DNA from: Trogon surrucura
Taxonomy: Eukaryota; Chordata; Aves; Trogoniformes; Trogonidae
Assembly (NCBI GenBank): GCA_020746105.1
Contig: JAJGST010000005.1
Location: forward strand, 62,001-126,000
Reading direction: 5' to 3'
DNA length: 64,000 nt
This document shows, piece by piece, positions 43,681 through 55,208 of this stretch. Made by a program: the position numbers and the translations under genes. The notes beneath the pieces were generated by a model. That model saw only the letters and a program-made list of their open reading frames with translations, was not told the origin of the DNA and did no database searches. Every line of letters starts with the position of its first letter. Within the stretch, counting starts at the first letter, position 1.

Positions 43681-44649
43681 ATGGTTGCCACCAGATCAAT
43701 GGTTGCTAGAAAAACTCTGGGCACCCAGACAGAGGCCCCACGTAAGCATGCGGGTGTTCAGGCCTGGGGCTGCAGAGAGTGCAGGAGCCTGGCACTGGCC
43801 ATGGAGGGGAGTGGAGGCGACGCCTGTGTCCGATGTGACCAGGTGAACCATCTGCTCAGCCTGGTGGCTGGGCTGAAGGAGGAAGGAGAAAGGCTGAGGA
43901 GCATTAGGGAGTCGGAGAGAGAGATAGATCGGTGGAGTCAGTTCCTGAATGGCGAGCAGCAAGCTCCGCAAAGAGCTGAATATCCCCCCACCTCTGGCCA
44001 TCAGGCAAAACGGGGGGACCTAAAGGATAGGGAGGAGTGGAAGCAGGTGCCTGCCAGGAGAGGAAGGAAAATCCCTGCCCGGCCTCCCTCACCTGCCCGG
44101 TTGCCCCTGCAGAACAGGTGTGGGGCTCTAGACAACGAGAGCCAGGCAAAGGAAGAGTCAGGTGGGGGTTCACCCATAGGGCTGTCTGGGGTGAATCGCT
44201 CGGATACACGCATTAGGACTTCTTCATCTAAGAAAAAAAGGAGGGTAATTGTGATTGGAGACTCCCTCTTGAGGGGAACAGAGGGCCCTGTCTGCCGCCC
44301 AGATCCGACCCACAGGGCAGTCTGCTCCCTCCCTGGGGCCCGAGTTAAGGATGTTATCAAGAAGCTTCCTGGTCTGGTCAAACCCACGGGCTATTACCCG
44401 CTTTTGGTTATGCAGATCGGTAATGATGAGATAGTAGAGAGACGGCCAGAAGCAATCAAAAGGGACTTTAGGGCACTGGGGCGGATGCTAGAAGGATCAA
44501 GCGCACAGGTTGTGTTTGCCTCTATTCCTTCAATTACGAGGAAAAATAGTGGTAGGTTTGACAAAGTGCAGCAGATAAAGGGTGGTGCCAGCAGTCTAGC
44601 TTTGGATTTTTTAACCATGGGAAGATCCACAGGGCACCTGGTCTGCTGA
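43681..44649 (+). pseudogene. CR1 ORF1 (zinc-binding and esterase-like domains), frameshifted near the end
   Basis: 322 codons from MVATRSMVARK. It has Cys pairs near the N-terminus (GCRECRSLA, DACVRCDQV), a coiled-coil-like stretch and an SGNH-esterase-like region (VIVIGDSLLRG, VMQIGNDEI). Compared with the minus copy, a short deletion after FDKVQQI shifts the frame, and the native C-terminus (ending near 44731) is lost. Confidence 0.88.
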
Positions 44650-44737
44650 AACAAGCTGGGGTTCAAATGACACAAAGGGAAAAAAGGATTCTTGGTCACG
44701 AGCTGGCGGGACTCACAGAGCGTTCTTTAAACTAGAT

Positions 44738-47658
44738 ATGAAGGGGAATGGGGTTATAGCTGGGATTGCAGCGGGGCAGTGCTCTAGAAATTATGAGGAC
44801 CGGGTGGCCTCCCATCCCCCTAGGGTGAGATCAGTGTGCTCAGCTTGCTCCCTGAAATGTTTGTACACCAATGCACGCAGCATGGGGAATAAGCAGGAGG
44901 AGCTGGAAACCTGGGTTCGGGCAGGAGATTATGATCTGGTGGCAATTACAGAGACATGGTGGGACAGCTCACATGGCTGGAATGTGGTCATGGGTGGCTG
45001 TGTCCTTTTCAGGAAAGACAGGCCAGCCAGGCGAGGTGGTGGAGTCGCTCTTTACATGAAAGAGCAACTACAATGTCTTGGACACCATCCAGGCATGGAT
45101 GAGGAGCAAGTTGAGAGTGTATGGGTCAGAATTAAGGGGCAGGCTGGCAGGAGAGATACTGTTGTGGGTGTCTATTACAGGCCACCAGATCAGGGTGAGG
45201 AAGTTGATGAGGCCTTCTACAGGCAGCTGAGAGCGGTCTCACAATCACAGGCCCTGGTTGTCGTGGGGGATTTTAACTTCCCTGATGTTTGCTGGAAGGA
45301 CAACTCAGCCAGCCAGCCACAGTCCAGGAGGTTCCTCCAGTGCATCGATGATAATTTTCTGTTGCAAATGGTGGAGGAGCCGACTAGGAGAGGGGCACTG
45401 CTGGACCTCATCCTCACTAACAAGGAGGATCTGGCTGAAGCAGTAAAGGTTGAGGGCTGCCTTGGCTGCAGTGACCATGAAATGGTGGAGTTCAGGATCT
45501 CATGTAGCAGAAACAAAATAGCAAGCAGAATTGCAACCCTGGACTTCGCCAAGGCAAACCTTGCATTTTTCAAACAATTACTCGAGAAAATCCCATGGGC
45601 AAGGCTGTTTGAAGGTATAGGGGCCCAAGATAGTCGGTTAGTGTTCAGGGATTGCTTCTACCGTGCTCAAGATCAGAGCATCCCGACACGTAGGAAGTCA
45701 AGGAAGGGAGCCAGGAGACCTGCGTGGCTAAACAGGGATCTGGTGGGTAAGCTCAAGTGCAAGAGGAGAATTTACAGATCTTGGAAGGCGGGGCTGGCCG
45801 CTTGGGAAGAATATAAGGCTGTTGTCCGAGGATGTAGGGAGGCAACTAGGAAAGCAAAGGCCTCCCTAGAATTAAATCTGGCGAGAGGGGTCAAGGACAA
45901 CAGGAAGAGCTTTTTCAAATATGTGGCAGATAAAACTAACACCAGAGGCAGTGTAGGCCCACTGATGAATGAGGTGGGTGCCTTGGTGACAGAAGATACA
46001 GAGAAGGCAGAGTTACTGAACGCCTTCTTTGTCTCTGTCTACTCTGCCAGAGGCTGTCCTGAGGAGCCCCGTTCCCCTGAGGCCCCAGAGGAAGTCAGGG
46101 CAGTGGAGGAGTTTGCTTTAGTCAATGAGGACTGCGTTAGGGGCCAATTAAGCAATCTGGACATCCATAAACCCGTGGGTCCAGACGGGATGCATCCACG
46201 GGTGCTGAGGGAGCTGGCTGATGTCATTGCTAGACCACTCTCCATCATCTTTGCCAAGTCTTGGGAGATGGGAGAGGTGCCTGAGAACTGGAGGGAAGCA
46301 AATGTCACTCCAGTCTTCAAAAAGGGCAAGAAGGAGGACCCGGGAAACTATAGACCGGTCAACCTCACCTCCATCCCTGGGAAAGTGATGGAACGACTTA
46401 TCCTTGGTGCCATCTCAAGGCCTATCAAGGATAAGAGGGTCATTAGAGACAGTCAACATGGCTTCACCAAGGGGAAGTCGTGCTTGACTAACCTCATAGC
46501 CTTTTACGAGGATATAACAAGGCGGAGAGATGATGGCTGAGTGCTGGATGTGGTCTACCTTGACTTCAGTAAAGCATTTGACACAGTCTCCCACAGTATC
46601 CTTGCTGCTAAACTGAGGAAGTGTGGTCTAGACTCTCAGGTAGTGAGGTGGACTGTGAACTGGCTGAGGGGAAGAAACCAGAGAGTCATGGTCAATGGGG
46701 CAGAGTCTGGTTGGAGGCCTGTATCCAGTGGAGTCCCTCAAGGGTCGGTACTGGGACCAGTATTATTCAATATATTCATCGATGACTTGGATGAGGGACT
46801 AGAGAGTACTGTCAGCAAGTTTGCTGATGACACCAAGCTGGGAGGAGTGGCTGACACGCCAGCAGGCTGTGCTGCCATCCAGCGAGATCTGGACAGGCTG
46901 GAGAGTTGGATGGGGAAAAATTGAATGAAATATAACAAGGGTAAGTGTAGAGTCTTGCATCTGGATAGGAACAACCCCAGGTTCCAGTGTAAGCTGGGGA
47001 ATGACTTATTAGAGAGCAGCGCAGGGGAAAGGGACCTGGGAGTCTTGGTGGTCAGCAGGATGGCCATGAGCCAGCACTGTGCCCTTGTGGCCAGGAAGGC
47101 CAATGGCATCCTGGGGTGTATTAGAAGGGGGGTGGTTAGTAGGTCGAGAGAGGTTCTCCTTCCCTCTACTCTGCCCTGGTGAGACCCCATCTGGAATATT
47201 TTGTCCAGTTCTGGGCCCCTCAGTTCAAGAAAGACAGGGAACTGCTGGAGAGAGTCCAGCACAGGGCAACTGGGATGATGGAGGGAGTGGATCATCTCGC
47301 TTATGAGGAAAGGCTGAGGGAGCTGGGGCTCTTTAGTTTGGAGAAGAGGAGACTGAGGGGTGACCTCATGAATGTTTACAAATATATCAAGGGTGAGTGT
47401 CACGAGAATGGAGCCAGGCTCTTCTCGGTGACAACCACTGATAGGACAAGGGGTAATGGGCTGAAACTGGAACATAAGAGGTTCCGCTTAAACTCGAGAA
47501 GAAACTTCTTCTCAGTGAGGGTGACGGAGCCCTGGAACGGGCTGCCCAGGGAGGTTGAGGAGTCTCCTTCTCTGGAGACATTCAAAACCTGCCTGGACAC
47601 GTTCCTGTGTAGCATTATGTGGGCGTTCCTGCTCTGGCAGGGGGATTGGACTGGATGA
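44738..47658 (+). pseudogene. CR1 ORF2 (AP endonuclease and reverse transcriptase), two stops and one frameshift
   Basis: Begins MKGNGVIAGIAAG. The endonuclease part (to about residue 230) contains KCLYTNARSMGNKQEEL, AITETWWDSSH and VVGDFNFPDVCW. The reverse transcriptase shows [30 protein letters not shown] and the catalytic [13 protein letters not shown] at 46538-46540 and 46922-46924 and a frameshift near 47180 split it. Otherwise it is close to coding quality, suggesting a young insertion. Confidence 0.93.
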
Positions 47659-47709
47659 TCTCTCAAGGTCCCTTCCAATCCCTGACATTATGTGATTCTG
47701 TGATTCTGT

Positions 47710-49904
47710 GCGGAGCGAGACGGAGGAACTGGGTGCACTGGGGGGGCACTGGGAGCACTGTGGGGAGGAAGAGGGAGGAACTGGGAACACTGGGGAGGCA
47801 ATGGGAGCACTGGGGGAAGTCATAAGAAGGAACTGGGAACAATGGAGGGGCACTGGGAGCAATGTGGGGAGCCACAGGAGGAACTGGAAACACTGGGGAG
47901 GCACTGGGAGCACAGTGGGGAGCCTGAGAGAGGAATTGGGAGCACTGGGGGGGAACTGGGAGCACTGGGGGGGGCACTGGGAGCACTGGCGGAAGGCAGA
48001 GGGAGGAACTGGGAGCACTGGGGAGGCACTGGGAGCATTGTGGGGAGCCAGAGGGAGGAACTGGGAGCACTGGGGGGCACTGGGAGCACTGTGGGGAGGC
48101 AGAGGGGGGATGTGGAAACACTTGGGGGGCACTGGGAGCACTGTGGGAAGCCAGTGGGAGGTACTGGGAGCACTGGAGGGATACTGCGAGCACTGTGGGA
48201 AGTCAGAGAAAGGAAGTGGGATCACTGGGGAGGCACTGGGAGCACTGTCGGGAGCCAGAGGGAGGAACTGGGAGCACTGGGGTGGCACTGAGGAGGCACT
48301 GGGAGCAGTGTGGGGAGGAACTGGGAGCACTGTGGTGAGCCAGACGGAGGAACTGGGTGCACTGGGGAGGCACTGGGAGCATGGAGGGGGGCCAGAGGGA
48401 GCAACTGGAAACACTGGGGAGGGACTGGGAGCACTGTGGGAAGTCATACTGAGGAACTGGGAGCACTGGGGGGCACTGGGAGCACTGTGGGGAGGCAGAG
48501 GGAGAAACTGGAAACACTGGGGAGGCACTGGGAGCACTCTGGGGAGCCCGAGAGGGGAACTGGGGGCATTGGGGAGGCACTGGGAGCACTGGGGAGAGCC
48601 AGAGACAGGAACTGGGAGCAGTGGAGAGTCACTGGGAGCAGTTTGGGGAGTCTGAGGGAGTAACTGGGAGCACTGGGGGGGCACTATGGGGGCAATGGGA
48701 GCACTGTGGGGAGGAACTGGGAGCACTGGGGAGGCGCTGGGAGCATGGGGGGGTCAGAGGGAGGAAATGGGAGCACTGGGGAGGGACTGGGAGCACTGTG
48801 GGAAGTCATACCGAGGAACTGGGAGCACTGGGGGGGCACTGGGAGCACTGTGGGGAGGCAGAGGGGGGAACTGGAAACACTGGGGGGGGCACTGGGAGCA
48901 CTGTGGGAAGCCAGTGGGAGGTACTGGGAGCACTGGAGGGATACTGCGAGCACTGTGGGAAGTCAGAGAAAGGAAGTGGGATCACTGGGGAGGCACTGGG
49001 AGCACTGTGGGGAGGCAGAGTGAGGAAGTGGGAGCACTGGGGAGGCACTGGGAGCACGGGGGGATCCACAGGGAGGAACTGGGAGCACTGGGGGGCACTT
49101 GGAGCACTGTGGGAAGTCATAGGGAGGAACTGGGAGCACTGGGGAGGCACTGGGAGCACTGTGGGAAGCCAGAGAGAGGAACTGGGAGCACTGGGGAGGC
49201 ACTGGGAGCACTGTGGGGAGCACAACGGAGGAACTGGAAGCACTGGGATGGTACTGGGAGCACTGAGGGGAGTCAGAGAGAGGAACTGGGAGCACTGGAG
49301 GGTCACTGGGAGAACTGGTTAGGCACTGCGAGCACTCTGGGGAGCCCGAGAGGGGAACTGGGGGCACTGGGGAGGCACTGGGAGCACAGGGGGGAGGCAG
49401 AGGGAGGAACTGGGAGCACTGGGGAGGCACTGGGAGCACTGTCGGGAGCCAGAGGGAGGAACTGGGAGCACTGGGGATGTAGTGGGAGCACTGTGGGGAG
49501 CAGGAGAGGCAATTGGGAGCACCTGGGGGGGGCACTGGGAGCACTGGGGGAAGTTATAGGGAGGAACTGGGAGCACTAGGGGATCACTGGGAGCACTGCG
49601 GGGAGGCAGAGAGAGGAACTGGGAGCACTGGGGAGGGACTGGGAGCACTGTGGGGAGGCAGAGGGGGGAACTGGGAGCACTGGGGAGGCACTGGGAGCAC
49701 TGTGGGGAGGCAGAGGGAGGAACTGGGAGCACTGGGGAGGCACTGGGAGCACTGGAGGAAGTCATCGGGAGGAACTGGGAGCACTAGGGGGTCACTGGGA
49801 GCACTGCGGGGAGGCAGAAAAGGTAACTGGGAACACTGGGGAGGCACTGGGAGCACTGTGGGAAGCCAGAGAGAGGAACTGGGAGCACTGGGGAGGCACT
49901 GGGA
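47710..49904. repeat. 51-bp G-rich minisatellite, about 43 units, open at the gap
   Basis: A higher-order unit of about 51 bp made of GAACTGGGAGCACTGGGGAG, GCACTGGGAGCACTGTGGGG and AGCCAGAGGGAG with variants. It starts immediately after the CR1 tail and runs into the N gap, so the true length is unknown. The unit is divisible by 3, producing long spurious frames (404 codons on the minus strand). Every unit has five G-runs of three or more. Confidence 0.97.
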
Positions 49905-50404
49905 NNNNNNNNNNNNNNNNNNNNNNNNNNNNNNNNNNNNNNNNNNNNNNNNNNNNNNNNNNNNNNNNNNNNNNNNNNNNNNNNNNNNNNNNNNNNNNNN
50001 NNNNNNNNNNNNNNNNNNNNNNNNNNNNNNNNNNNNNNNNNNNNNNNNNNNNNNNNNNNNNNNNNNNNNNNNNNNNNNNNNNNNNNNNNNNNNNNNNNNN
50101 NNNNNNNNNNNNNNNNNNNNNNNNNNNNNNNNNNNNNNNNNNNNNNNNNNNNNNNNNNNNNNNNNNNNNNNNNNNNNNNNNNNNNNNNNNNNNNNNNNNN
50201 NNNNNNNNNNNNNNNNNNNNNNNNNNNNNNNNNNNNNNNNNNNNNNNNNNNNNNNNNNNNNNNNNNNNNNNNNNNNNNNNNNNNNNNNNNNNNNNNNNNN
50301 NNNNNNNNNNNNNNNNNNNNNNNNNNNNNNNNNNNNNNNNNNNNNNNNNNNNNNNNNNNNNNNNNNNNNNNNNNNNNNNNNNNNNNNNNNNNNNNNNNNN
50401 NNNN
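49905..50404. other. Assembly gap (500 N)
   Basis: A placeholder gap inside the minisatellite; assembly very likely failed on the repeat. Confidence 0.99.
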
Positions 50405-50790
50405 GGCCTTAGAGATCCTCTAATCCAACCTCCCTGTCACGGGCAGGGACACCTCTCAACTAGATCAGGCTACTCAAGGCTCTGTCCACCCTGGCCTTGA
50501 ACACCTCCAGGGAGGGGGCAGCCACAGCCTCTCTGGGTAATTTATTCCAAAGTCTTGCCACCGTCAGACTGAAGAATTTCTTCCTAAGATCTAACCTACA
50601 TCTGTTCTCCTTCAACTTAAACCCATTTCCCCTTGTCCTGTCAGTGGACGCTCTTGTCAAAAGTCCCTCCCCAGCCTTCCTGTAGGATCCCTTCAGGTAC
50701 TGGAAGGCAGCTCTTTTGTCCCCCCCAAGTCTTCTCTTTTCAAGACTTGTGGATACCCTACATTTTAGTTGGCTGTGCTGGCAGCACTGC
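50405..50790 (-). mobile_element. CR1 LINE 3' fragment
   Basis: Reversed CR1: GATCCTCTAATCCAACCTCC, GGGCAGGGACACCTCTCAAC and AATTTCTTCCTAAGATCTAACC. On the minus strand the ORF2 C-terminus reads GNGFKLKENRCRLDLRKKFF and WNKLPREAVAAPSLEVFKAR. The 3' terminus is hidden in the gap. Confidence 0.9.
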
Positions 50791-50855
50791 GTTGCAGAGT
50801 TAAGACTTTCGTCCTTGAGCTCTTTCCTAAACAAGTGCATAACTCTTGCTTCTTA

Positions 50856-51191
50856 ATTATGAAAAGAGACCCTGACCAGCCAAGTACAGCTCGTGTTGAG
50901 AGCTTGTCCGTGAGAATGAACAGATAAGGTGCTTCTTGTACACCAGATGTGCATGGGAGGTGAACGGGAGAGTATGATCAAAACAGACCTGGCAAAGTCT
51001 GTTTTCCCTGTGTGATAACAGAGTGATTGAAGGAGCACATGAGCTAATAACAACCCTGGCTGTATAGTCTGATCTCTTGTTTGTAACCCACAAATAGTGC
51101 TTCGTGCTAGTAGGTATAAATATGTGTGCCTGCTTGCAATAAAGTGAATTCCGTTTTCCACCATCTCGGAGTTCGTGCGTGCTTCTCAACA
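50856..51191 (+). mobile_element. LTR (probably solo or truncated)
   Basis: TATAAATA (51115-51122), AATAAA (51138-51143) and a U5-like end CGTGCGTGCTTCTCAACA form an LTR 3' half. The left boundary is uncertain (about 50856), as no TGT start is clear. It ends exactly where the FSIP2-like sequence begins. Confidence 0.6.
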
Positions 51192-52803
51192 AGCAGTGGG
51201 ACAGCTCTGCTCTCCAGCTGCTTCTGTGGACGGTGTCTCTGCCACGCATCTTCCAAGTCTGGAGGTCAGTGCAGGCCCAAGCCGAGAGATCCGCTCCAGC
51301 AGAGAAGCAACGATCCGCCTTGCCATGCGCCTGATATCCAAAACGTTGGCCCAGGCTCTTGGCTTCGGCGTCACTTTGCTCCCCGACTGCTTCCGCGCCG
51401 TTCCAGGCAGCTCAGGAAGGGCAACGCCTTGGCGATACCCAGCCCGCTCTGCGTGGTGCTGCTCGACTCGGGAGACCACATTTTGGATGCTCTCCCCGGC
51501 AATTCTGCGACTCAGTCGCAAAGCGCCGGCAGCGCTTGCCTTTGGCTGTGGCTGCAATGCCGGCAACTTCTTGCCTGTGCTGGCTCCCACTCGCTGCTGC
51601 TTTCCCTGGGGAAGCTCCAGGATTTCCACGTACTCGCAGCTGGAGGCTGGGTGCAGCTGAGAAGCCACAAAGTGTTCTAAGGTGTAGCAAACACTCTCGA
51701 CGACTTCTCCGACAAGTTTGTCAAGACCAGGCACTGACGCTGCTCAGGCAGAAGCTGCTGTTGCAGCTTGCCCCCATTTCTCCTTGTCGGCTTTGTGGGC
51801 TCGGCTGCCTCCTCCAGATACAGGCTGCTCCTTCTGCCTGCCTGCCAGCCCTGGCTCAGGTGATTCGGCCGTGCTGGAGGCCACGTGCTTTCCCAACATC
51901 TCCAACACGGTGGCTACAAGTTCCTTGGCCGTCAGGGCAATTTCCTGCCGCCGATCTGAAGGAGATTTATCCAAAGGCTCTTCTCTTTGGGCGCTGCCAC
52001 AGCAGCTTGCTCTGATGCCCAGGGCAGCCTTCCTTAAAACGTAGGCCGACTGAGCCCCACGAGCCTTCACTCTCTGCAGCACCTCCTCCACCACAGCCTC
52101 AGCCACCTCCGCGAGCTTCTGGACTTCCCCTGCAGTCATTTGTTCAGCGGCACCTCTGAGCACGATGTCGGCAATGACGGCTGCCTCTGTCTGGCACTCA
52201 TCATCACCGGTGACCCTCCTCCCAGGCACCTTGGCACCTTTTTGCCTCGGGCCAAAGCTGCTCGCAGTCTTCTATGTCGCACCGACTTCTGGCCCTCGGC
52301 TGGAGGTGGGCAGGAAGGTTTTTGGGGCTGCAGCAGCTGCTTTTCCACCAGCCCAGAAGTGCCAATGGGTGCCAGCACTTTGGCGCCATCCTTGACCTTG
52401 GCCGGGCGTTGACGCAGGCTTTCCTGAAAAAAGGAGACACCAGGTTGTGACTGGCTGTGGCCCTGACGAGCCCTCAGGCCCCTGCGACCTGAGGCTTCCC
52501 ACACGCCCAGCCCAAGAGTCAGCTAACAGCCCCGCAGGGAAGGCAGGAGAGGAGGGCCTCCCCAAGGACTTCATGGGCTTGCGCAACCCCTTCATGCCTG
52601 TGCACGTCCCAGCACCCTGTGCAGGCCCAGCTCCCAGCCGTCTGGGGCTTCCTTCCCTGCCACAGCGCCCATCCCACCAGCACAGCCCCCTCCTTCCTCC
52701 ACGCTTTGCCCACCTCTTCTCGCCTGGCCCTTTTCTCTGCCTCCAGCTTGAGCGTGGTCAGGTACTGCCTGTATTCGTTGAATTCCTTCAGCGTGCAAAC
52801 CAC
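51186..52803 (-). pseudogene. FSIP2-like gene fragment, frameshifted and truncated
   Basis: Exon 52714-52803 encodes VVCTLKEFNEYRQYLTTLKL..., matching the N-terminal region of fibrous sheath-interacting protein 2, a sperm-flagellum protein that binds AKAP4. It splices in phase to 52423 (acceptor TTTTTTCAG; ESLRQRPAKVKDGAKV). The large exon contains repeated helical segments (AVIADIVLRGAAEQM, AKELVATVLEMLGKHV, LDKLVGEVVESVCYTLEHF, ARRIVASLLERISRL). Defects: a one-base shift at or near an A5 run (52239-52243 on the plus strand), an in-frame TGA at 51744-51746, and a stop at 51186-51188 that lies in the adjacent LTR. About 440 codons remain of a protein that is thousands long in mammals. No upstream coding exons are visible. 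Confidence 0.78.
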
Positions 52804-53013
52804 CTGTGCAGAGACAACAGGAGAATTCAGCTAAGTCCTGCTGCCGAGGCAGCAACGCAGACTGGCTGCCCCAAAGCAGCCCGAACCCGGCGAGAGGGGA
52901 GACGGTGCTCCACGGCTCCTCCCAGAGAGCTCCTGGAGCTGCGACCTCGCACCGACTGCTCTCCAGCCAGAGGCACCCAGCCGTGGCCAGATGCCACCGC
53001 TCTGCCGCCCGGC

Positions 53014-53024
53014 GCTCTCTATAT
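53014..53024 (-). promoter_or_regulatory. TATA-like box upstream of the FSIP2-like fragment
   Basis: GCTATATAGAG on the minus strand, in a CpG-rich stretch about 215 bp upstream of exon 52714-52803. No ATG lies between it and that exon, so its role is unproven. Confidence 0.35.
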
Positions 53025-54239
53025 AGCCAGCACCTCGTCGCGTCACCGCGGTGCCGCATTGCGACGTCACGGGTTGCCGTGCCGCCGCCCGGCCGCTGCC
53101 CAGGAGGGCTGCGCGGGGCCCGCCAGGAGCCCCCTTCGGACAGGCCCGTGGGCCGCCCGCTCTGGCTGAGCCGACTGCGAGAGCTCGTCTCCACCCGCCC
53201 CTTCCCGGCTCACCTGCTCAGGGCGTCTGTGCCGCAGAGCGGGTGGCCTGGCCCCCCGGGGAGCCAGCAGGGACCTGACCCCCTTATGCCGCAACGGGGA
53301 GTCTCCTGGCAAGGGCCCTTTGCCTGTGCCTACCTTCCTTCAGGCCACAGCAGAGCGGTGGGAGCGACCACCTCTCTAAGGGCACCTCACGAGCACTGGC
53401 GGGAAGCAGGGATGCCGGAGGCAGAAGGACTCCCTGCAAGGGAGGGGAGTTTCCCACGTTTGCTTCCAGGGGCACCCTAAAAGTTGCCCAGCAGCAGGAA
53501 CAAGAGCCTGGCCTAGCCCAGGCCCTCTTGGGGAGCCTCTGGTGTAATCCAGTGCCCACCTGCAGGGAGAAGGCAGCGAGCTGCAGCTGCAGGTGGCCGA
53601 GAGCAGGCGCCTCGAGGGGCAGGTTGAGCCCCTCTGGGGGACACAGGAGGGCACGAGGAACATGCGGTGCAGAAAATCTTTTCACTCTGTCTCCTGGGAG
53701 GCCTTCGCCCATCAACAGCTGCTCTATGCCGGGGGCAGTGGATCCGGCCAAGGCCTCAACTCCCTCAGGCTCTCTCTCCATCCCAGCCGGTTTCCCAGGA
53801 CATCTCCGGCCCTTCGGGCTCCCCAGCACTCCCACACCCCAGCCCTCCTGTGGCAGGTTTATTCCTCCTGCTCTGGGCTGCCTCCCCTCACAGCAGGTGC
53901 CAGGCAGACTTCAGAAAAACAGCTGCAAGTTTCTGGCTAGTGTGGGTCTAACCCACCAGCCCGGGTGCACACCCAACAAGTTTGCTGGTGTCCAGTGGGA
54001 GGCCGATGTGACTTTGATTGACCACAGCTCAGATTCGACTGAGCTTTCAAACGAGGTGCTGCTGGGGCCGTGTGGGAGCGAGTCCCTCGGGAGCAGCAGG
54101 TCCTGCCGTCGGGGCACAGCCTCCCCCTCGGGCTGGGACGCCGGCCAGGGGACGTGCTCGAGGCTGAGAGTCCTCATCTTTATAAGGGTGGGCGTATGTG
54201 CAATCTGGATCATTATTCTAAGTTTAAGAGTTGGGTCTA
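53025..54239. other. GC-rich non-coding sequence
   Basis: CpG-rich from 53030 to 53300. A minus-strand open frame (53284-53835) has a possible donor after LQLQLAAFSLQ but no known domain. No transposon recognised. Confidence 0.45.
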
Positions 54240-55208
54240 GTGCCTAGTTGGGTCTTCTCAATTGTATTTCTTCCTTGCACCCTCTCTGTGGGAGCAAAGG
54301 CTGCACGTTTGCAATTTTGGAGCTGGTCTCTGCCCGAGGTTTTACATATTCAATGCAGGAGAAGTTGGCACAGAATGTGGGGGCACCAGTGTTAGTGGGT
54401 GCGTGTAAGGGCACTCCAGGGAAGGTGCAGCCAGCACTGGCATTCCTTCTTGACACTTCTCTGGGGGAGCAATTGCTGGACGTTGGCTATTTTGGAGACG
54501 GGCTCCGTCTGAATTTTGATGTATTTAGTGAAATATGTCCGGACTGAGAAAGCGCACATCAGTGGTTCTGTGGAAGGGCTGTCGAGGGAAGGTGCAGGTC
54601 AGCACTCGTGTTCTTTCCTGGCACCTTTCTTCTGGGAACAAATGCTGGATGTTGGCTGTTTTGAAGCCAGGCTACAAAATTACAGAGCTTGGCTCTGTTT
54701 TGAGTTTGATACGTTCAGCGAATGATAGTTCGGGTGAGATAGCTCAGATCCTTTATATCAGTGGGTCTGTGTAGGTGCAGTCCTGGGGAGGTGCAGGCCA
54801 GCATTATCGTCCCTTCCCAGCACCTTCTGTGAGGGAGCAATTGCGGGACATTCGCATTTTTGATGCTGGGCTTCTTCTGGAGTTTTATATGTTCAATGGA
54901 AAATAAGTTTGCTCAGAAAACGTCGATGACCAGTGTTACCATGGGTGTGGATGTGCTGTCCGGGGAAGGTGCAGGCCAGCACGAGCATTCCTTCCTGGCA
55001 CCTTCTCCGAGGGAGCAATAGCGGGACTTTCTCAGTTTCGGAGCTAGGCTCTGTCTGGAGTTTTCGGCATTCAGTGGAGGTGCAGAACGGCGGATCATCA
55101 ATTTTTGGGGGGCTGTGCAGGGGCTGTCCAGGGAAGAACTAGCACAGCAATAGCATTCCCCCCTGGCACATTCTGTGTGTCAGCAATCGCTTGACATTTG
55201 CTATTTGA
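54240..55208. repeat. Diverged tandem array, units of about 165-200 bp
   Basis: At least five units, each with the order CCAGGGAAGGTGCAGGCCAG, a C/T-rich CCTTCCTGGCACCTTCT, GGGAGCAATTGC, GGACATT(T/C)GC, TTGGAGCT(A/G)GGCT, then an AT-rich spacer. Copies start near 54240, 54410, 54585, 54780, 54960 and 55125. The last unit stops abruptly at the end of the CR1 at about 55208. Confidence 0.85.

Larger units (their letters stand above)
43528..47709 (+). mobile_element. Nearly full-length CR1 LINE
   Basis: About 4.2 kb with 5' leader, ORF1, ORF2 and a 3' UTR ending TTATGTGATTCTGTGATTCTGTG. Homology with the second copy (55.2-60.4 kb, minus) begins at about 43528, so the far 5' leader is missing here. 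Few mutations: a deletion in ORF1, two stops and one frameshift in ORF2. Confidence 0.95.

Noticed and set aside
44738-46540. 600-codon reverse-transcriptase-like frame as a host gene
   Set aside because: It is CR1 ORF2 with CR1 flanks and stops; a transposon.
47512-48726. 404-codon Pro/Ser/Cys-rich frame on the minus strand
   Set aside because: It is a by-product of the 51-bp minisatellite, whose unit is divisible by three and lacks stops; similar frames occur on both strands.
47710-49904. CRISPR-like array
   Set aside because: Repeats are contiguous without unique spacers, in a vertebrate genome; a minisatellite.
49513-50412. Frame crossing the second N gap
   Set aside because: Minisatellite plus N; not coding.
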